NCBI RefSeq assembly: GCF_004216555.1
Contig: NZ_SGWQ01000012.1
Coordinates: 1 to 64,000, forward strand
Direction of reading: 5' to 3'
Source: Herbihabitans rhizosphaerae
Lineage (GTDB): Bacteria > Actinomycetota > Actinomycetes > Mycobacteriales > Pseudonocardiaceae
Length of the DNA: 64,000 nt
The number at the start of each line of letters is the position of its first letter. Position 1 is the first letter of the stretch. Positions 1 through 8,036 of this stretch are shown in pieces. Made by a program: the position numbers and the translations under genes. The notes below the pieces were generated by a model that searched no databases, was not told the origin of the DNA, and saw only the letters and a list, made by a program, of their open reading frames with translations.

Positions 1-146
1 TCGAGTGCGTCGAGATCGAGAAAGTGTTCCACGGCTGAGGGGGTGGCCACGCTGTACACGTCCCAGTCTCGGGCCTTGGCGAGGTCGATCATGTGCGCGA
101 TGTGGTCGGCGGGTCCGGCGCCACAGATCATGAGGTACAGGTTCAC
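1..146 (-). CDS. Flavoprotein (HFCD-type), 5' part only
   Basis: On the minus strand the frame opens with a GTG at 146 that overlaps the TGA of the upstream regulator (GTGA), and reads VNLYLMICGAGPADHIAHMI before leaving the window. This opening matches the N-terminus of small flavoproteins of the HFCD/phosphopantothenoylcysteine-decarboxylase fold, which bind FMN. In actinobacteria such genes often follow an XRE-type regulator, as here. The stop overlap implies translational coupling. Only about 48 residues are visible, so the exact reaction cannot be named. Confidence 0.6.
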   Translation of the reverse strand, partial: MNLYLMICGAGPADHIAHMIDLAKARDWDVYSVATPSAVEHFLDLDAL

Positions 147-1354
147 GCGGCTACTCCGGCTCGGTCTGCCATCTGCTTGACCAGCTTGGCGGGTTCACCG
201 CGCGTGTTGTTGAGCAGGGACCGCAGTAGGCCGTGTGCGAGCGGGCGGCAGCGCACTTCTTCTGGTGCGGTCTGTTCGGCTTGGCCGAGAAGCCGTGCGG
301 CTTGTGCGTATTTGCCGACGGCAGTGTGGGCTTCGGTCAGGTCGAGCAGGTAGTTGGCTCGCCGTTCGGGTGGCAACGCCCGGACTGCTGGTGGCCCGAT
401 GGTGTGGGCGAATTCCAACGCGTTGCCCGCCTTGTGCAGGCGGACCAGCGCGGACACCCGATGGATCAGCACATTCGTTTGCCCGAACAGTGTGAAGTGG
501 GAGTCGTGGTGCGGGGTGACGCGCAGTGCGGCGGCCATGGCCTCGTCGTGCATAGCCCGAGCCAGGCTGGCGTCGCCTTGTTCGGCGGCCGTGATGGACG
601 AGGCCAGGTAGAGCATGCCGTACAGGGACAACAGGTTGTGCTCGTCGGTATTGACCTCGGAACGCATCCGGTCGGTCATATCCACGAGCACGGCGATCGC
701 TTCTCGCCGCTGATGGGTGCTGGCCATGGCGCGTGCGACGCTGCGAGAGGCACGCGCCAGTGACCAGGTGTCGGTCGCGGCGAGTGCGGTGTGCATGGCG
801 CGGTCGGCGGCGAGCCAGGCGATGTCTGTGGCCTCGAACTTCAACAGCATCGAGGACGCCAGGCGGTAAGCCGTGACGAGCACGCGGTGGGCCGCGACCT
901 GATCGGCATCCGACATGGTCAACACCGCCGTCTGTGCGTCGCGCATCAGTGCCGGCAGATGGCGCGCTACGACCGTGAAGTGTGAGGCCAACCAAGCGTG
1001 ATCGAGATAGTCGGCTTGGCGTTGGATCGCTGGCAAGGCGACTTCGTCGCTACTTCGAACGGTCACACCCGGGTAGTGCGCGAGGGCGGTGCGAATAGCC
1101 GAAACCTCAGTGGCGTCGACGCATTGGGCCGTTCGCTTGGCCGTCGCCACGTCGGTCAGGACTGACGGATCGAGGTCCAGCACCTCAGCGACTCGTTCGA
1201 GCATGGGAAGGCGTGTCAGGTCGCGCTCGCCAGACTCGATCTTGTCCAGCCAGGACGTTGACCGGCCGACCATGTCGGCGAACTGCTTGCGATCGAGATT
1301 TCGGCGGAGCCGCCAGTAGCGGACCCGCTCGCCGATCCGGCCGTCTTCAAGCAC
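143..1354 (-). CDS. XRE-family helix-turn-helix regulator with C-terminal helical repeats
   Basis: A 403-residue protein. Residues about 8-60 form a helix-turn-helix of the XRE/Cro type (IGERVRYWRLRRNLDRKQFA, then GRSTSWLDKIESGERDL). The rest is alpha-helical and Ala/Leu-rich, resembling the TPR-like sensor part of actinobacterial XRE regulators. It is a DNA-binding transcription factor; the ligand is unknown. Its stop overlaps the start of the flavoprotein gene, so the two are one operon, and two small hypothetical genes are divergently placed. The family is certain, the target is not. Confidence 0.85.
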   Translation of the reverse strand: MLEDGRIGERVRYWRLRRNLDRKQFADMVGRSTSWLDKIESGERDLTRLPMLERVAEVLDLDPSVLTDVATAKRTAQCVDATEVSAIRTALAHYPGVTVRSSDEVALPAIQRQADYLDHAWLASHFTVVARHLPALMRDAQTAVLTMSDADQVAAHRVLVTAYRLASSMLLKFEATDIAWLAADRAMHTALAATDTWSLARASRSVARAMASTHQRREAIAVLVDMTDRMRSEVNTDEHNLLSLYGMLYLASSITAAEQGDASLARAMHDEAMAAALRVTPHHDSHFTLFGQTNVLIHRVSALVRLHKAGNALEFAHTIGPPAVRALPPERRANYLLDLTEAHTAVGKYAQAARLLGQAEQTAPEEVRCRPLAHGLLRSLLNNTRGEPAKLVKQMADRAGVAA

Positions 1355-1430
1355 GGATCAACCATAGCCCCGCAACGGTCACACATTTTGTACGAACATG
1401 TGCGCTCCGTAGTTCGTAGCGTCGTCGCCC

Positions 1431-1628
1431 ATGAGCAGATTGGTCTTCATCTGGGTGACCAGCATGCGTGGGCGGGTTGATCACGCGGTCACCGATGAGG
1501 AGATGGTCGTCGGGATGGCGGACCGGCATGACGAGTACTTGGCGTTGTGTGGGGTGCGGTTTGTGCCGGCGCCGATGATTTGTGGGCCGCGTCGGACGTG
1601 TCGGGTGTGTGCGGGGCGGGTGTGGTGA
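1431..1628 (+). CDS. Small hypothetical protein
   Basis: A 65-residue frame containing RGRVDHAVTDEEMV, then ALCGVRFVPAPM and a CRVCAGRVW end. Short proteins of this pattern (an initial GRVDHAV element, a central LCG and a C-terminal Cys pair) occur beside XRE regulators in actinobacteria; a metal-binding role is only a guess. The ATG at 1431 lacks a clear ribosome site, and an in-frame ATG at 1464 is an alternative. The TGA overlaps the next start (GTGA), which supports a real coupled gene pair. Confidence 0.5.
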   Translation: MSRLVFIWVTSMRGRVDHAVTDEEMVVGMADRHDEYLALCGVRFVPAPMICGPRRTCRVCAGRVW

Positions 1629-2029
1629 AGGGGCACGATGACACGTTGCCGTCGGATGAGTGGCAGTACACGGTCGTGCATTGGCATGCGTATGACGAGT
1701 ATCGCGGGAATGGTTGTGTGCCAAGTGATTCGGCGTATCGGGCACGGAGGCGGCCGCGTGTTGCGTTGTTTGATCCGTGGGCGGTGGCCGGGTGGTTGGA
1801 CAAGGGGATCCGGTTGCATGTGCGGCACCGGGACTTGTACGCGAAGGTCGACGGGATGTGGATGCCGATCAGTGCGGCTGATCTCGGTGAGGTGCGCAGA
1901 CTGCACATGTTGACCGCGTCGTGCGGGGAGTCGATTCACACGGACGTGTATTTCAACGGTCTGCATCATGATCTGTTCGCCGATGCGATGACCGCCAAAC
2001 AGTGCACACGAGACTGCCGCCAAAGCTGA
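1625..2029 (+). CDS. Hypothetical protein, coupled to the preceding small gene
   Basis: About 134 residues starting at GTG 1625, which overlaps the previous TGA; the open frame extends further upstream, but that part lies over the preceding gene. It is rich in His, Asp, Trp and Tyr (VVHWHAYDEY, then GLHHDLFADAM near the end). I do not recognise the family. With the preceding gene it forms a two-gene unit transcribed away from the XRE regulator, so regulation by that protein is plausible. It ends one base before the converging response-regulator gene. Confidence 0.45.
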   Translation: MKGHDDTLPSDEWQYTVVHWHAYDEYRGNGCVPSDSAYRARRRPRVALFDPWAVAGWLDKGIRLHVRHRDLYAKVDGMWMPISAADLGEVRRLHMLTASCGESIHTDVYFNGLHHDLFADAMTAKQCTRDCRQS

Positions 2030-2704
2030 TTAGCGCGCGATGCGGTACCAGACTTCGGGGCGGCCGACTTGGCCGTAGTGGGGTTCGCGGTGGGCGATGC
2101 CGGCGTCGGCGAGGTATTCGAGGTAGCGGCGGGCGGTGACGCGGGAGACGCCGGTCGCGCTGGCGGTCGATGCTGCCGAGAGGCCGTCGGGGGTGTCGCG
2201 CAGGGCGGTGGTGATCGCGTTGAGGGTTTCGCCGCTCATTCCCTTCGGCGTCGCGGCTCGATCAGTCGTGCGGAGGGTGGCGAGCATGTCGTCGACGGCG
2301 GCTTGGTCGGGGACCTCGCCGCCCCCGGTCGTGCGGCCGCGGAATTCGGCGTAGCGCTCGAGTTTGTCGCGGAGGGAGGCGAAGGTGAACGGTTTGAGCA
2401 AGTACTGCACGACGCCGCTGGATACCGCGGCGCGCACTACGGCGAGATCGCGCGCCGAGGTTACGGCGATCACGTCGACGGCGACACCGGAGGCGCGGAG
2501 GGCGCGGCAGACCGCCAGACCATGCGTGTCGGGTAGGTAGAAGTCCAGGAGCACCACGTCGACTCGCTCGCGTTCGAGGAACCGCAGCGCTTCTCCGCCG
2601 GAGTGGACCACGCCGGCCACTTCGAAGCCTGGCACGCGCTGGACGTAGTCGCGGTGCGCCTCGGCGGCGACCACGTCGTCCTCCACCACGAGCACCTTGA
2701 TCAT
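2030..2704 (-). CDS. Response regulator, CitB/DctR (DpiA/DcuR) family
   Basis: A 224-residue two-domain regulator. The receiver domain (1-120) shows acidic residues E8-D9-D10, the phospho-acceptor D54 (VLLDFYLPD), T81 and K103 (LLKPF). The C-terminal half (about 150-224) carries the helix-turn-helix of the CitB subfamily (TGVSRVTARRYLEYL). It is phosphorylated by the adjacent histidine kinase and most likely controls the divergent dctA transporter. Its start overlaps the kinase stop by 4 bases (ATGA), so the two are co-translated. Confidence 0.9.
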   Translation of the reverse strand: MIKVLVVEDDVVAAEAHRDYVQRVPGFEVAGVVHSGGEALRFLERERVDVVLLDFYLPDTHGLAVCRALRASGVAVDVIAVTSARDLAVVRAAVSSGVVQYLLKPFTFASLRDKLERYAEFRGRTTGGGEVPDQAAVDDMLATLRTTDRAATPKGMSGETLNAITTALRDTPDGLSAASTASATGVSRVTARRYLEYLADAGIAHREPHYGQVGRPEVWYRIAR

Positions 2705-4278
2705 CGTGCGGCTCTTGGCAGGCGGACGGTGAATACCGCGCCGACATCGCGTCCCACACTCACAGTGCCGCCGGCTCGGTGGACGGCTTGGCCGACGAGT
2801 GCGAGCCCGAGGCCGTGGCCACCGGCTTCCTTGGTGGTGAAGCCGCGCTGGAAGATCCGGGTGGCCAGTCTGTCTGGCACGCCGGCGCCGGTGTCGGCCA
2901 CTCGAATGAGTAGTTCGCCGTCTTCTTCTCGGACGGTCACGGTCACCTTCGCGGCCCGTTCGGCGGCCGCCTCCGCCGCGGCGTCGAGTGCGTTGTCCAC
3001 GAGATTGCCCAGGATTGTGACCAGATCGCGGGCGTCGGCGCCGGCGGTGTCGGACATGGCGGTGTCGCCGGTCAGCTCCAGTTCGATTCCGCGTTCGGCG
3101 GCTTCGGCGGATTTGCCGAGTAGTAGGGCTGCGACGACGGGTTCGGCGACGGCGCCGACCACACGGTCGGTGAGCTGCTGGGCGGCGCGCAGCTCGGCGG
3201 TGGCGAACTCGACGGCCTGTTCGGTGCGGCCGAGTTCGACCAGTGATACGACCGTGTGCAGGCGATTGGCGGACTCGTGCGCCTGGGACCGCAGCGACTC
3301 GGTGAACCCGCGCACGGCGTTCAGCTCACCGGACAGCTCCTGCAATTCCGTGTGATCTCGCAGGGTGATCACGTTGCCCTGGGCCCGCCCGCCGGAGTGC
3401 ACCGGTGAGGAATTGAGCACGAGTACTCGCGAGCCGGTCACGTGCAGCTCGTCGGCCCGCGGTGTGTCCGAATCGAGCGCGGCGGCGAGCGCGGGGTCCA
3501 GGCGCAGTTCGGACACGGACAACCCGACCGGATCGATCTCCAGCTCGAGCAGTTCGCGCGCCGCGTCGTTGCACAGGGCCACCCGGTGATCTTGGCCGAC
3601 CAGCAGCAGACCTTCGCGCACGGAGTGCAGGATCGCCTCGTAGTAGGCGAACATCCCGGCCAGCTCGGCCGGCGCCATCCCGCGCGTCTGCCGGCGCAGT
3701 CGGGCGCTGACCAGGGAGGAGCCACCGACGCCGATCGCCAGCACCACGGCGGCGACTCCGAGTACGGCCGGCATCCGGTCCGCGACGCCGGCCGACACCG
3801 CCGAGAGCGTGATGCCCACCGCCACCAGCGCGGTGACCCGGTCGCCGTCGAGCACCGGCACCACCGCGCGGATCGACGGCCCGAGCGTGCCGGTGTAGGT
3901 CTCGGTGACCGTGCCGCCGCGCAACGCCTCCGCCGTGTTGCCGAGGAACCGCTGGCCGATCTGGGCCGGCGTCGGGTGGGTGTGCCGGATCCCGGTCGGA
4001 TCCATGATCGTCACGAAGTCCACGTCCGCATCCGCGCGTACGCGTTCGGCGAACGGCTGCAGCTCGACGCTCGGCTGGGGGAGGCGCAGCGCGGAGCGCA
4101 CACTCGGCGCGTCCGCGATCGTCCTGGCCACGGCGGTCGCGGACTGGGTGGCCCGCTCCTCGGCGGTCCGCTTGGCGTCCAGGTAGGACAGCACCACACC
4201 GCCGACGACCAGCACGACGACCAGCAGCGCCTGCAGCACCAGCAGCTGCCGCGCCAAGCTCCACCGTCGGTTCGCCAC
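2701..4278 (-). CDS. Sensor histidine kinase, CitA/DcuS/DctB-like
   Basis: A 525-residue membrane kinase. TM1 is near residues 12-33 and TM2 near 170-191, enclosing an extracytoplasmic sensor domain (35-168, VDFVTIMDPTGIRHTHPTP). A cytoplasmic PAS domain (about 210-310) follows, then a DcuS-type dimerisation box with phospho-His H334 (SQAHESANRLH) and an ATPase domain with an N box (NLVDNALDAA) and a GHGLGLALV box. Families of this layout sense C4-dicarboxylates or citrate. The gene is divergent from dctA, which supports a dicarboxylate signal. The start is GTG 4278; an ATG at 4285 is out of frame. Confidence 0.9.
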   Translation of the reverse strand: MANRRWSLARQLLVLQALLVVVLVVGGVVLSYLDAKRTAEERATQSATAVARTIADAPSVRSALRLPQPSVELQPFAERVRADADVDFVTIMDPTGIRHTHPTPAQIGQRFLGNTAEALRGGTVTETYTGTLGPSIRAVVPVLDGDRVTALVAVGITLSAVSAGVADRMPAVLGVAAVVLAIGVGGSSLVSARLRRQTRGMAPAELAGMFAYYEAILHSVREGLLLVGQDHRVALCNDAARELLELEIDPVGLSVSELRLDPALAAALDSDTPRADELHVTGSRVLVLNSSPVHSGGRAQGNVITLRDHTELQELSGELNAVRGFTESLRSQAHESANRLHTVVSLVELGRTEQAVEFATAELRAAQQLTDRVVGAVAEPVVAALLLGKSAEAAERGIELELTGDTAMSDTAGADARDLVTILGNLVDNALDAAAEAAAERAAKVTVTVREEDGELLIRVADTGAGVPDRLATRIFQRGFTTKEAGGHGLGLALVGQAVHRAGGTVSVGRDVGAVFTVRLPRAAR

Positions 4279-4302
4279 GCCTCATGGGATCACATCTGCC
4301 GG

Positions 4303-4340
4303 AAACGTGACGTTCACGAACTTAATGACCACAAACGTGA
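4303..4340. promoter_or_regulatory. Putative response-regulator operator between the kinase and dctA
   Basis: The interval between the divergent kinase and dctA genes holds a palindrome CGTGACGTTCACG (4306-4318, 5-bp arms). The octamer AAACGTGA is repeated directly at 4303-4310 and 4333-4340, 30 bp or about three helical turns apart. This is a reasonable pair of binding sites for the DctR-like regulator. The assignment rests on position and symmetry only. Confidence 0.4.
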
Positions 4341-4399
4341 CCCAGTTCATAGCGCCGCCCATAGTCACCGGAAACCAGGGGCACGAGGAGGAGAGCAAC

Positions 4400-5749
4400 G
4401 TGGCCACATCGACCGTGGTGAGACGGCGCCGCGACCGGATGCACTACCTGTACCTGGCGGTCATCGCCGCCGTGCTGCTCGGCGTGATCGTCGGGTTCGT
4501 CGCCCCCGACGTCGCCAAGGAACTCAAGCCGCTGGGCACCGGCTTCGTCGACCTGATCAAGATGATGATCAGCCCGATCATCTTCTGCACGATCGTGCTG
4601 GGCATCGGCTCGGTGGCCAAGGCGGCCAAGGTCGGCAAGGTGGGCCTGCTCGCGGTCGGCTACTTCCTGCTGATGTCCACGTTCGCGCTGGCCATCGGGC
4701 TGGTCGTGGGCAACCTGCTGCACCCGGGCGAGGGCATGCGGCTGGACCCGAGTGCCGCGGCCAAGGTGCAGGAGCAGGCCGCCAAGGGCGGCGGAAGCAC
4801 GGTCGACTTCCTGCTCGGGATCATCCCGGACACGATGGTCTCCTCGTTCACCGCCGGGTCGGTGCTGCAGACGCTGCTGGTCGCACTGCTCACCGGGTTT
4901 GCGCTACAACGCTTGGGGGACAAGGGAAAGCCGATCCTGCGCGGTGTCGAGCACGTGCAGCGGCTGGTGTTCCGCATCCTGGCGATGATCATGTGGGCGG
5001 CTCCGGTCGGCGCGTTCGGCGCGATCGCCGCCGTGGTCGGCGAGACCGGGTGGGACGCGCTGCGCAGCTTGGCCACGATCATGATCGGCTTCTACCTGAC
5101 CTGCCTGCTGTTCGTCTTCCTGGTGCTGGGCTCGGTGCTGTGGTTCGGCGCCCGGATCAACATCTTCACGCTGCTGCGCTACCTGGGCCGAGAGTTCCTG
5201 CTGATCGTGTCGACCTCGTCGTCGGAGTCGGCACTGCCCAGGCTGATCGCGAAGATGGAGCACCTCGGGGTGAGCAAGCCGGTCGTCGGGATCACGGTGC
5301 CGACCGGGTACTCGTTCAACCTGGACGGCACGGCGATCTACCTGACCATGGCGACACTGTTCGTGGCGTCCGCGCAGGGCAGCCCGCTCGGCGTCGGTGA
5401 GCAGATCTCGTTGCTGGTGTTCATGATCATCGCGTCGAAGGGTGCCGCCGGGGTGAGCGGAGCCGGCATCGCGACACTGGCCGGCGGCCTGCAGTCGCAC
5501 CGACCGGAACTGGTGGACGGCGTCGGATTCATCCTCGGTATCGACCGGTTCATGTCCGAGGCGCGAGCGTTGACCAACTTCGCGGGCAACGCGGTGGCGA
5601 CCGTGCTGATCGGAAACTGGACCAAGGAGTTCGACACCGGTCAGGCCAAGCGGGTGCTCGACGGCGAGGATCCGTTCGACGAGGCGACCATGCTCGACGA
5701 CCACCCGGTGGCCGAGCGGGAACCGGAACCCGAGCGCGCCCCAGTGTGA
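4400..5749 (+). CDS. dctA: C4-dicarboxylate/proton symporter DctA
   Basis: A 449-residue polytopic membrane protein of the dicarboxylate/amino acid:cation symporter family. The signature segments are present: a serine-rich loop (STSSSESALPRL), the PTGYSFNLDGTAIY motif, and a late GAGIATLAGGL segment. It imports succinate, fumarate or malate with cations. The GTG at 4400 follows a strong AGGAGGAGAG site; the open frame extends upstream to 4307 but that part is non-conserved leader. Its position divergent from a DctB/DctR-like pair indicates substrate-controlled expression. Confidence 0.92.
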   Translation: MATSTVVRRRRDRMHYLYLAVIAAVLLGVIVGFVAPDVAKELKPLGTGFVDLIKMMISPIIFCTIVLGIGSVAKAAKVGKVGLLAVGYFLLMSTFALAIGLVVGNLLHPGEGMRLDPSAAAKVQEQAAKGGGSTVDFLLGIIPDTMVSSFTAGSVLQTLLVALLTGFALQRLGDKGKPILRGVEHVQRLVFRILAMIMWAAPVGAFGAIAAVVGETGWDALRSLATIMIGFYLTCLLFVFLVLGSVLWFGARINIFTLLRYLGREFLLIVSTSSSESALPRLIAKMEHLGVSKPVVGITVPTGYSFNLDGTAIYLTMATLFVASAQGSPLGVGEQISLLVFMIIASKGAAGVSGAGIATLAGGLQSHRPELVDGVGFILGIDRFMSEARALTNFAGNAVATVLIGNWTKEFDTGQAKRVLDGEDPFDEATMLDDHPVAEREPEPERAPV

Positions 5750-5781
5750 GCCCCAGTGTGAGCGGCTGTGTGACCGGCTGA

Positions 5782-5817
5782 GAGTTCCTCGACCTACGGC
5801 ACCAGGTCGAGGAACTC
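5782..5817. terminator. Bidirectional terminator between dctA and the convergent flavoenzyme gene
   Basis: A perfect 14-bp inverted repeat GAGTTCCTCGACCT (5782-5795) and its complement (5804-5817) with an 8-base loop lies where the two convergent genes meet. The stop codon of the minus-strand gene falls inside the hairpin. There is no long T-run, as is usual in actinobacteria. Confidence 0.65.
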
Positions 5818-6975
5818 CCAGTGCGCGTCGGATTCCGCGCCGCTGAGCCATTTCCCGCAGTTCTGCAGGACTACCGGGCCCGAGGTGATGTGCTGGGTGC
5901 CGGTGCCGAGATCACGCAGGAACCGGTCGATCGGCCCGCGCCGGATCGCGGTCGTCGCCGCCCATCGGTGCACGGTCTGGGCGACGTCCTGAGCGGTCCC
6001 CGTCGCGTGGTTGAGCGCCAGCCTGATCAGCGTGTCCTGCTCGGTACTCAGCGACTCGCCGGCGGCCAGGGTGTCCTCGTTGCCGTGCCACACGTGCATC
6101 GCCCATGCCCGCGCCGCGCGCAGCTTGGCTTCGGCGTTCGCGTACTCGGCGTGGAACTGCGCGGTGTCGACGGCCGCGTTGCGCGTGCCGAACCGTCTCG
6201 AGGCGTACCGCTTCAGCTCGTCGAGCAGTCGCCGCCCGACACCGAGCGCCCAGCCGGTGTGCACGATCGCGGACATGTTCACCAGGCCGATGCGGTAGAT
6301 CGCGCCGCCGTTGGCGGGGGCCATCGTCGTCGCGAGGTAGGTGTGCGTCTTCGGGACGAACGCGTCGGCACAGTTGTAGTCGATGCTGGTCGTCGCACGG
6401 AGCCCGAGCACATCCCAGTTGTCGACGAGATTCACCTGCGACTTGGGCATGGCGAGCACTCGAAACTCCTCGGTGCCCTCGATCTGGATCAGGCTGTGGA
6501 TGTGGGTGGCCAGCGCCATGCCGGAGGCGAACTGCCAATTCCCGCTCACCAGGTAGCCGTCGTCCACCGGGACGGCGCGGCCGGGCCGGGTGCCGTGTCC
6601 GGCCAGCAGAGCGTGGTCGCCGCCCGCGACATCGGGAAACAGATCGGCCGCCGCGACGGCACCGAGATAGGCCGCGGTGGCGCCGGTGACCATCTGCAGC
6701 CCCATCATCGTCCACCCCGCCGTGGCGTCGTGGTAGCTGAGCCGTTCGGTCGTCTGGATCAGCTGGCGCGGCGAGAACTCGTCACCGCCGAGGTTCTTCG
6801 GCAGCCCGGCCCGGACGATTCCGGTGGCCAGTAACGCCCGCGCGATGTCGTCGGTGAGCCTGCCCAGCGTTTCGGCCGCGTCCGCGTCCGCTTCGATGGA
6901 CTCGCCGAGTGCGTCGATTCGTTCGAGCAGCGCTGGGAATTCTTCGCTGACATTCAACCGGGCCGTGGCCGTCAT
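5794..6975 (-). CDS. Acyl-CoA dehydrogenase-fold flavoenzyme (possible monooxygenase)
   Basis: A 393-residue protein with the acyl-CoA dehydrogenase domain order: a helical N-terminal part (GIVRAGLPKNLGGDE), a middle beta domain (VSGNWQFASGMALATHI, then GLRATTSIDY) and a C-terminal helical domain (HAEYANAEAKLRAARAWAMH, TAQDVAQTVHRWA). The type-2 C-terminal domain and absence of an obvious catalytic Glu resemble HsaA/DszC-like flavin-dependent monooxygenases more than beta-oxidation enzymes. The substrate is unknown and the gene stands alone. Confidence 0.75.
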   Translation of the reverse strand: MTATARLNVSEEFPALLERIDALGESIEADADAAETLGRLTDDIARALLATGIVRAGLPKNLGGDEFSPRQLIQTTERLSYHDATAGWTMMGLQMVTGATAAYLGAVAAADLFPDVAGGDHALLAGHGTRPGRAVPVDDGYLVSGNWQFASGMALATHIHSLIQIEGTEEFRVLAMPKSQVNLVDNWDVLGLRATTSIDYNCADAFVPKTHTYLATTMAPANGGAIYRIGLVNMSAIVHTGWALGVGRRLLDELKRYASRRFGTRNAAVDTAQFHAEYANAEAKLRAARAWAMHVWHGNEDTLAAGESLSTEQDTLIRLALNHATGTAQDVAQTVHRWAATTAIRRGPIDRFLRDLGTGTQHITSGPVVLQNCGKWLSGAESDAHWEFLDLVP

Positions 6976-7165
6976 TGGACAGGCTCCTCGTTTTCGGTAT
7001 CCCCCTTGCGATCACGGTACCGAGAAGCCGCTAATGAGCGACTAGGACTGCGCTGAACGAGGTCTGCGGGAGTGCCCCACCTCCCCGTACGGCTGTATGT
7101 GCATCACCCTCACGTTCCCCGCGCCCTGATGATCTCGGTTGACCTGGGCTTTCTGGGTGGCCGAG

Positions 7166-7190
7166 GGACTTTAGCGGGCTAAAGTACGCA
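7166..7190. repeat. Solitary copy of the TTTAGC(GG)GCTAAA palindromic repeat
   Basis: The palindrome ACTTTAGCGGGCTAAAGT (7168-7185) lies alone between divergent genes. The 25 bases 7166-7190 are identical to 45007-45031, the left border of the DUF559 gene. No nuclease gene or remnant was recognised next to this copy. The rest of the intergenic stretch 6976-7247 shows nothing else I can support. Confidence 0.8.
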
Positions 7191-7247
7191 AAACATGAAT
7201 GGAGCGATCGCTAAGTTTCGGACAGTACGACGTTGTTCAGCAGCCGG

Positions 7248-8036
7248 CTAGTGGCGGTGGGTGTTGTCGGGCTGCGACGGGTCGCCGGGGTGCTCGAAGC
7301 CCTTCGCCGGACGCACCGACTCGCCGCGGCGACGGTCCAGCCAGCGGGCGAACTCGCGCAGCCGCTCGCCCAGCCCTGACGGGCAGGTGTCCACAGTGGA
7401 CGGACGGTCGGCCGTCTCGTCGGCGACGGCGGCGTGCCAGGTGTCGGCCGCCAGCACGGGCCCGACCCGCCGTCCCGGATCGGCCGCGCGGAGTGCGGCG
7501 GCCAGCGCGGGCGGCAGGTCGTTCAGCGTGGTCCAGCCGATCGGGCGCAGCGGCGCCTGATCGGCGTCCTCCTCGCTGGGCGCGCTGGCGTGGCTGACCC
7601 GCCACCACCGGGTGGTCGGCCGTGGCACGGTTTTCGTTGGTGTGCCGGGGAAAGCGTCGTCGAAGACCGCGCTCACCTCCGGGCGGGCGTGCCACGCGGC
7701 GGTGTTGATCGACCCGAGCTGCACGGCGCTGATCGGGTCCAGCGGCGCCGGCCGCTCGGCGATCAGGTGCCGTGCGAGGGCCTCTCGGCGGCAGATCTCC
7801 TCGGTGAACAGCACGTGCGCGGTCCACCGGACGAGCTGACGGTCCTCGCTGGTGCCGAGTGCGGGAAGCGATCCCGCGCTCGGCGAGGACCGCAACGCGG
7901 TGAGCCGCGCCTCGAGCAGCGTCCGGGACACCGGGTCGCCGTCCACCCAGCCGATCACGGTCGCGTCCCGCTGTGCGCGAGCGGCGGCCGCCTTGGCGCT
8001 CGGCGGCACGTGCTGGTGGTCATCCCCGTGCGGCAT
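7248..8036 (-). CDS. Hypothetical protein with weak SurA/parvulin-like N-terminus
   Basis: A 262-residue soluble protein with no signal peptide. Residues 27-50 (VIGWVDGDPVSRTLLEARLT) resemble the short N-terminal motif of SurA-type chaperones and peptidyl-prolyl isomerases, and a central TTRWWRVSHA segment could be the start of a degenerate parvulin-like domain. I cannot assign a reaction. The start overlaps the end of the GH38 gene by 17 bases, so they are one operon, and a role in folding or processing of that enzyme is possible but speculative. Confidence 0.55.
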   Translation of the reverse strand: MPHGDDHQHVPPSAKAAAARAQRDATVIGWVDGDPVSRTLLEARLTALRSSPSAGSLPALGTSEDRQLVRWTAHVLFTEEICRREALARHLIAERPAPLDPISAVQLGSINTAAWHARPEVSAVFDDAFPGTPTKTVPRPTTRWWRVSHASAPSEEDADQAPLRPIGWTTLNDLPPALAAALRAADPGRRVGPVLAADTWHAAVADETADRPSTVDTCPSGLGERLREFARWLDRRRGESVRPAKGFEHPGDPSQPDNTHRH

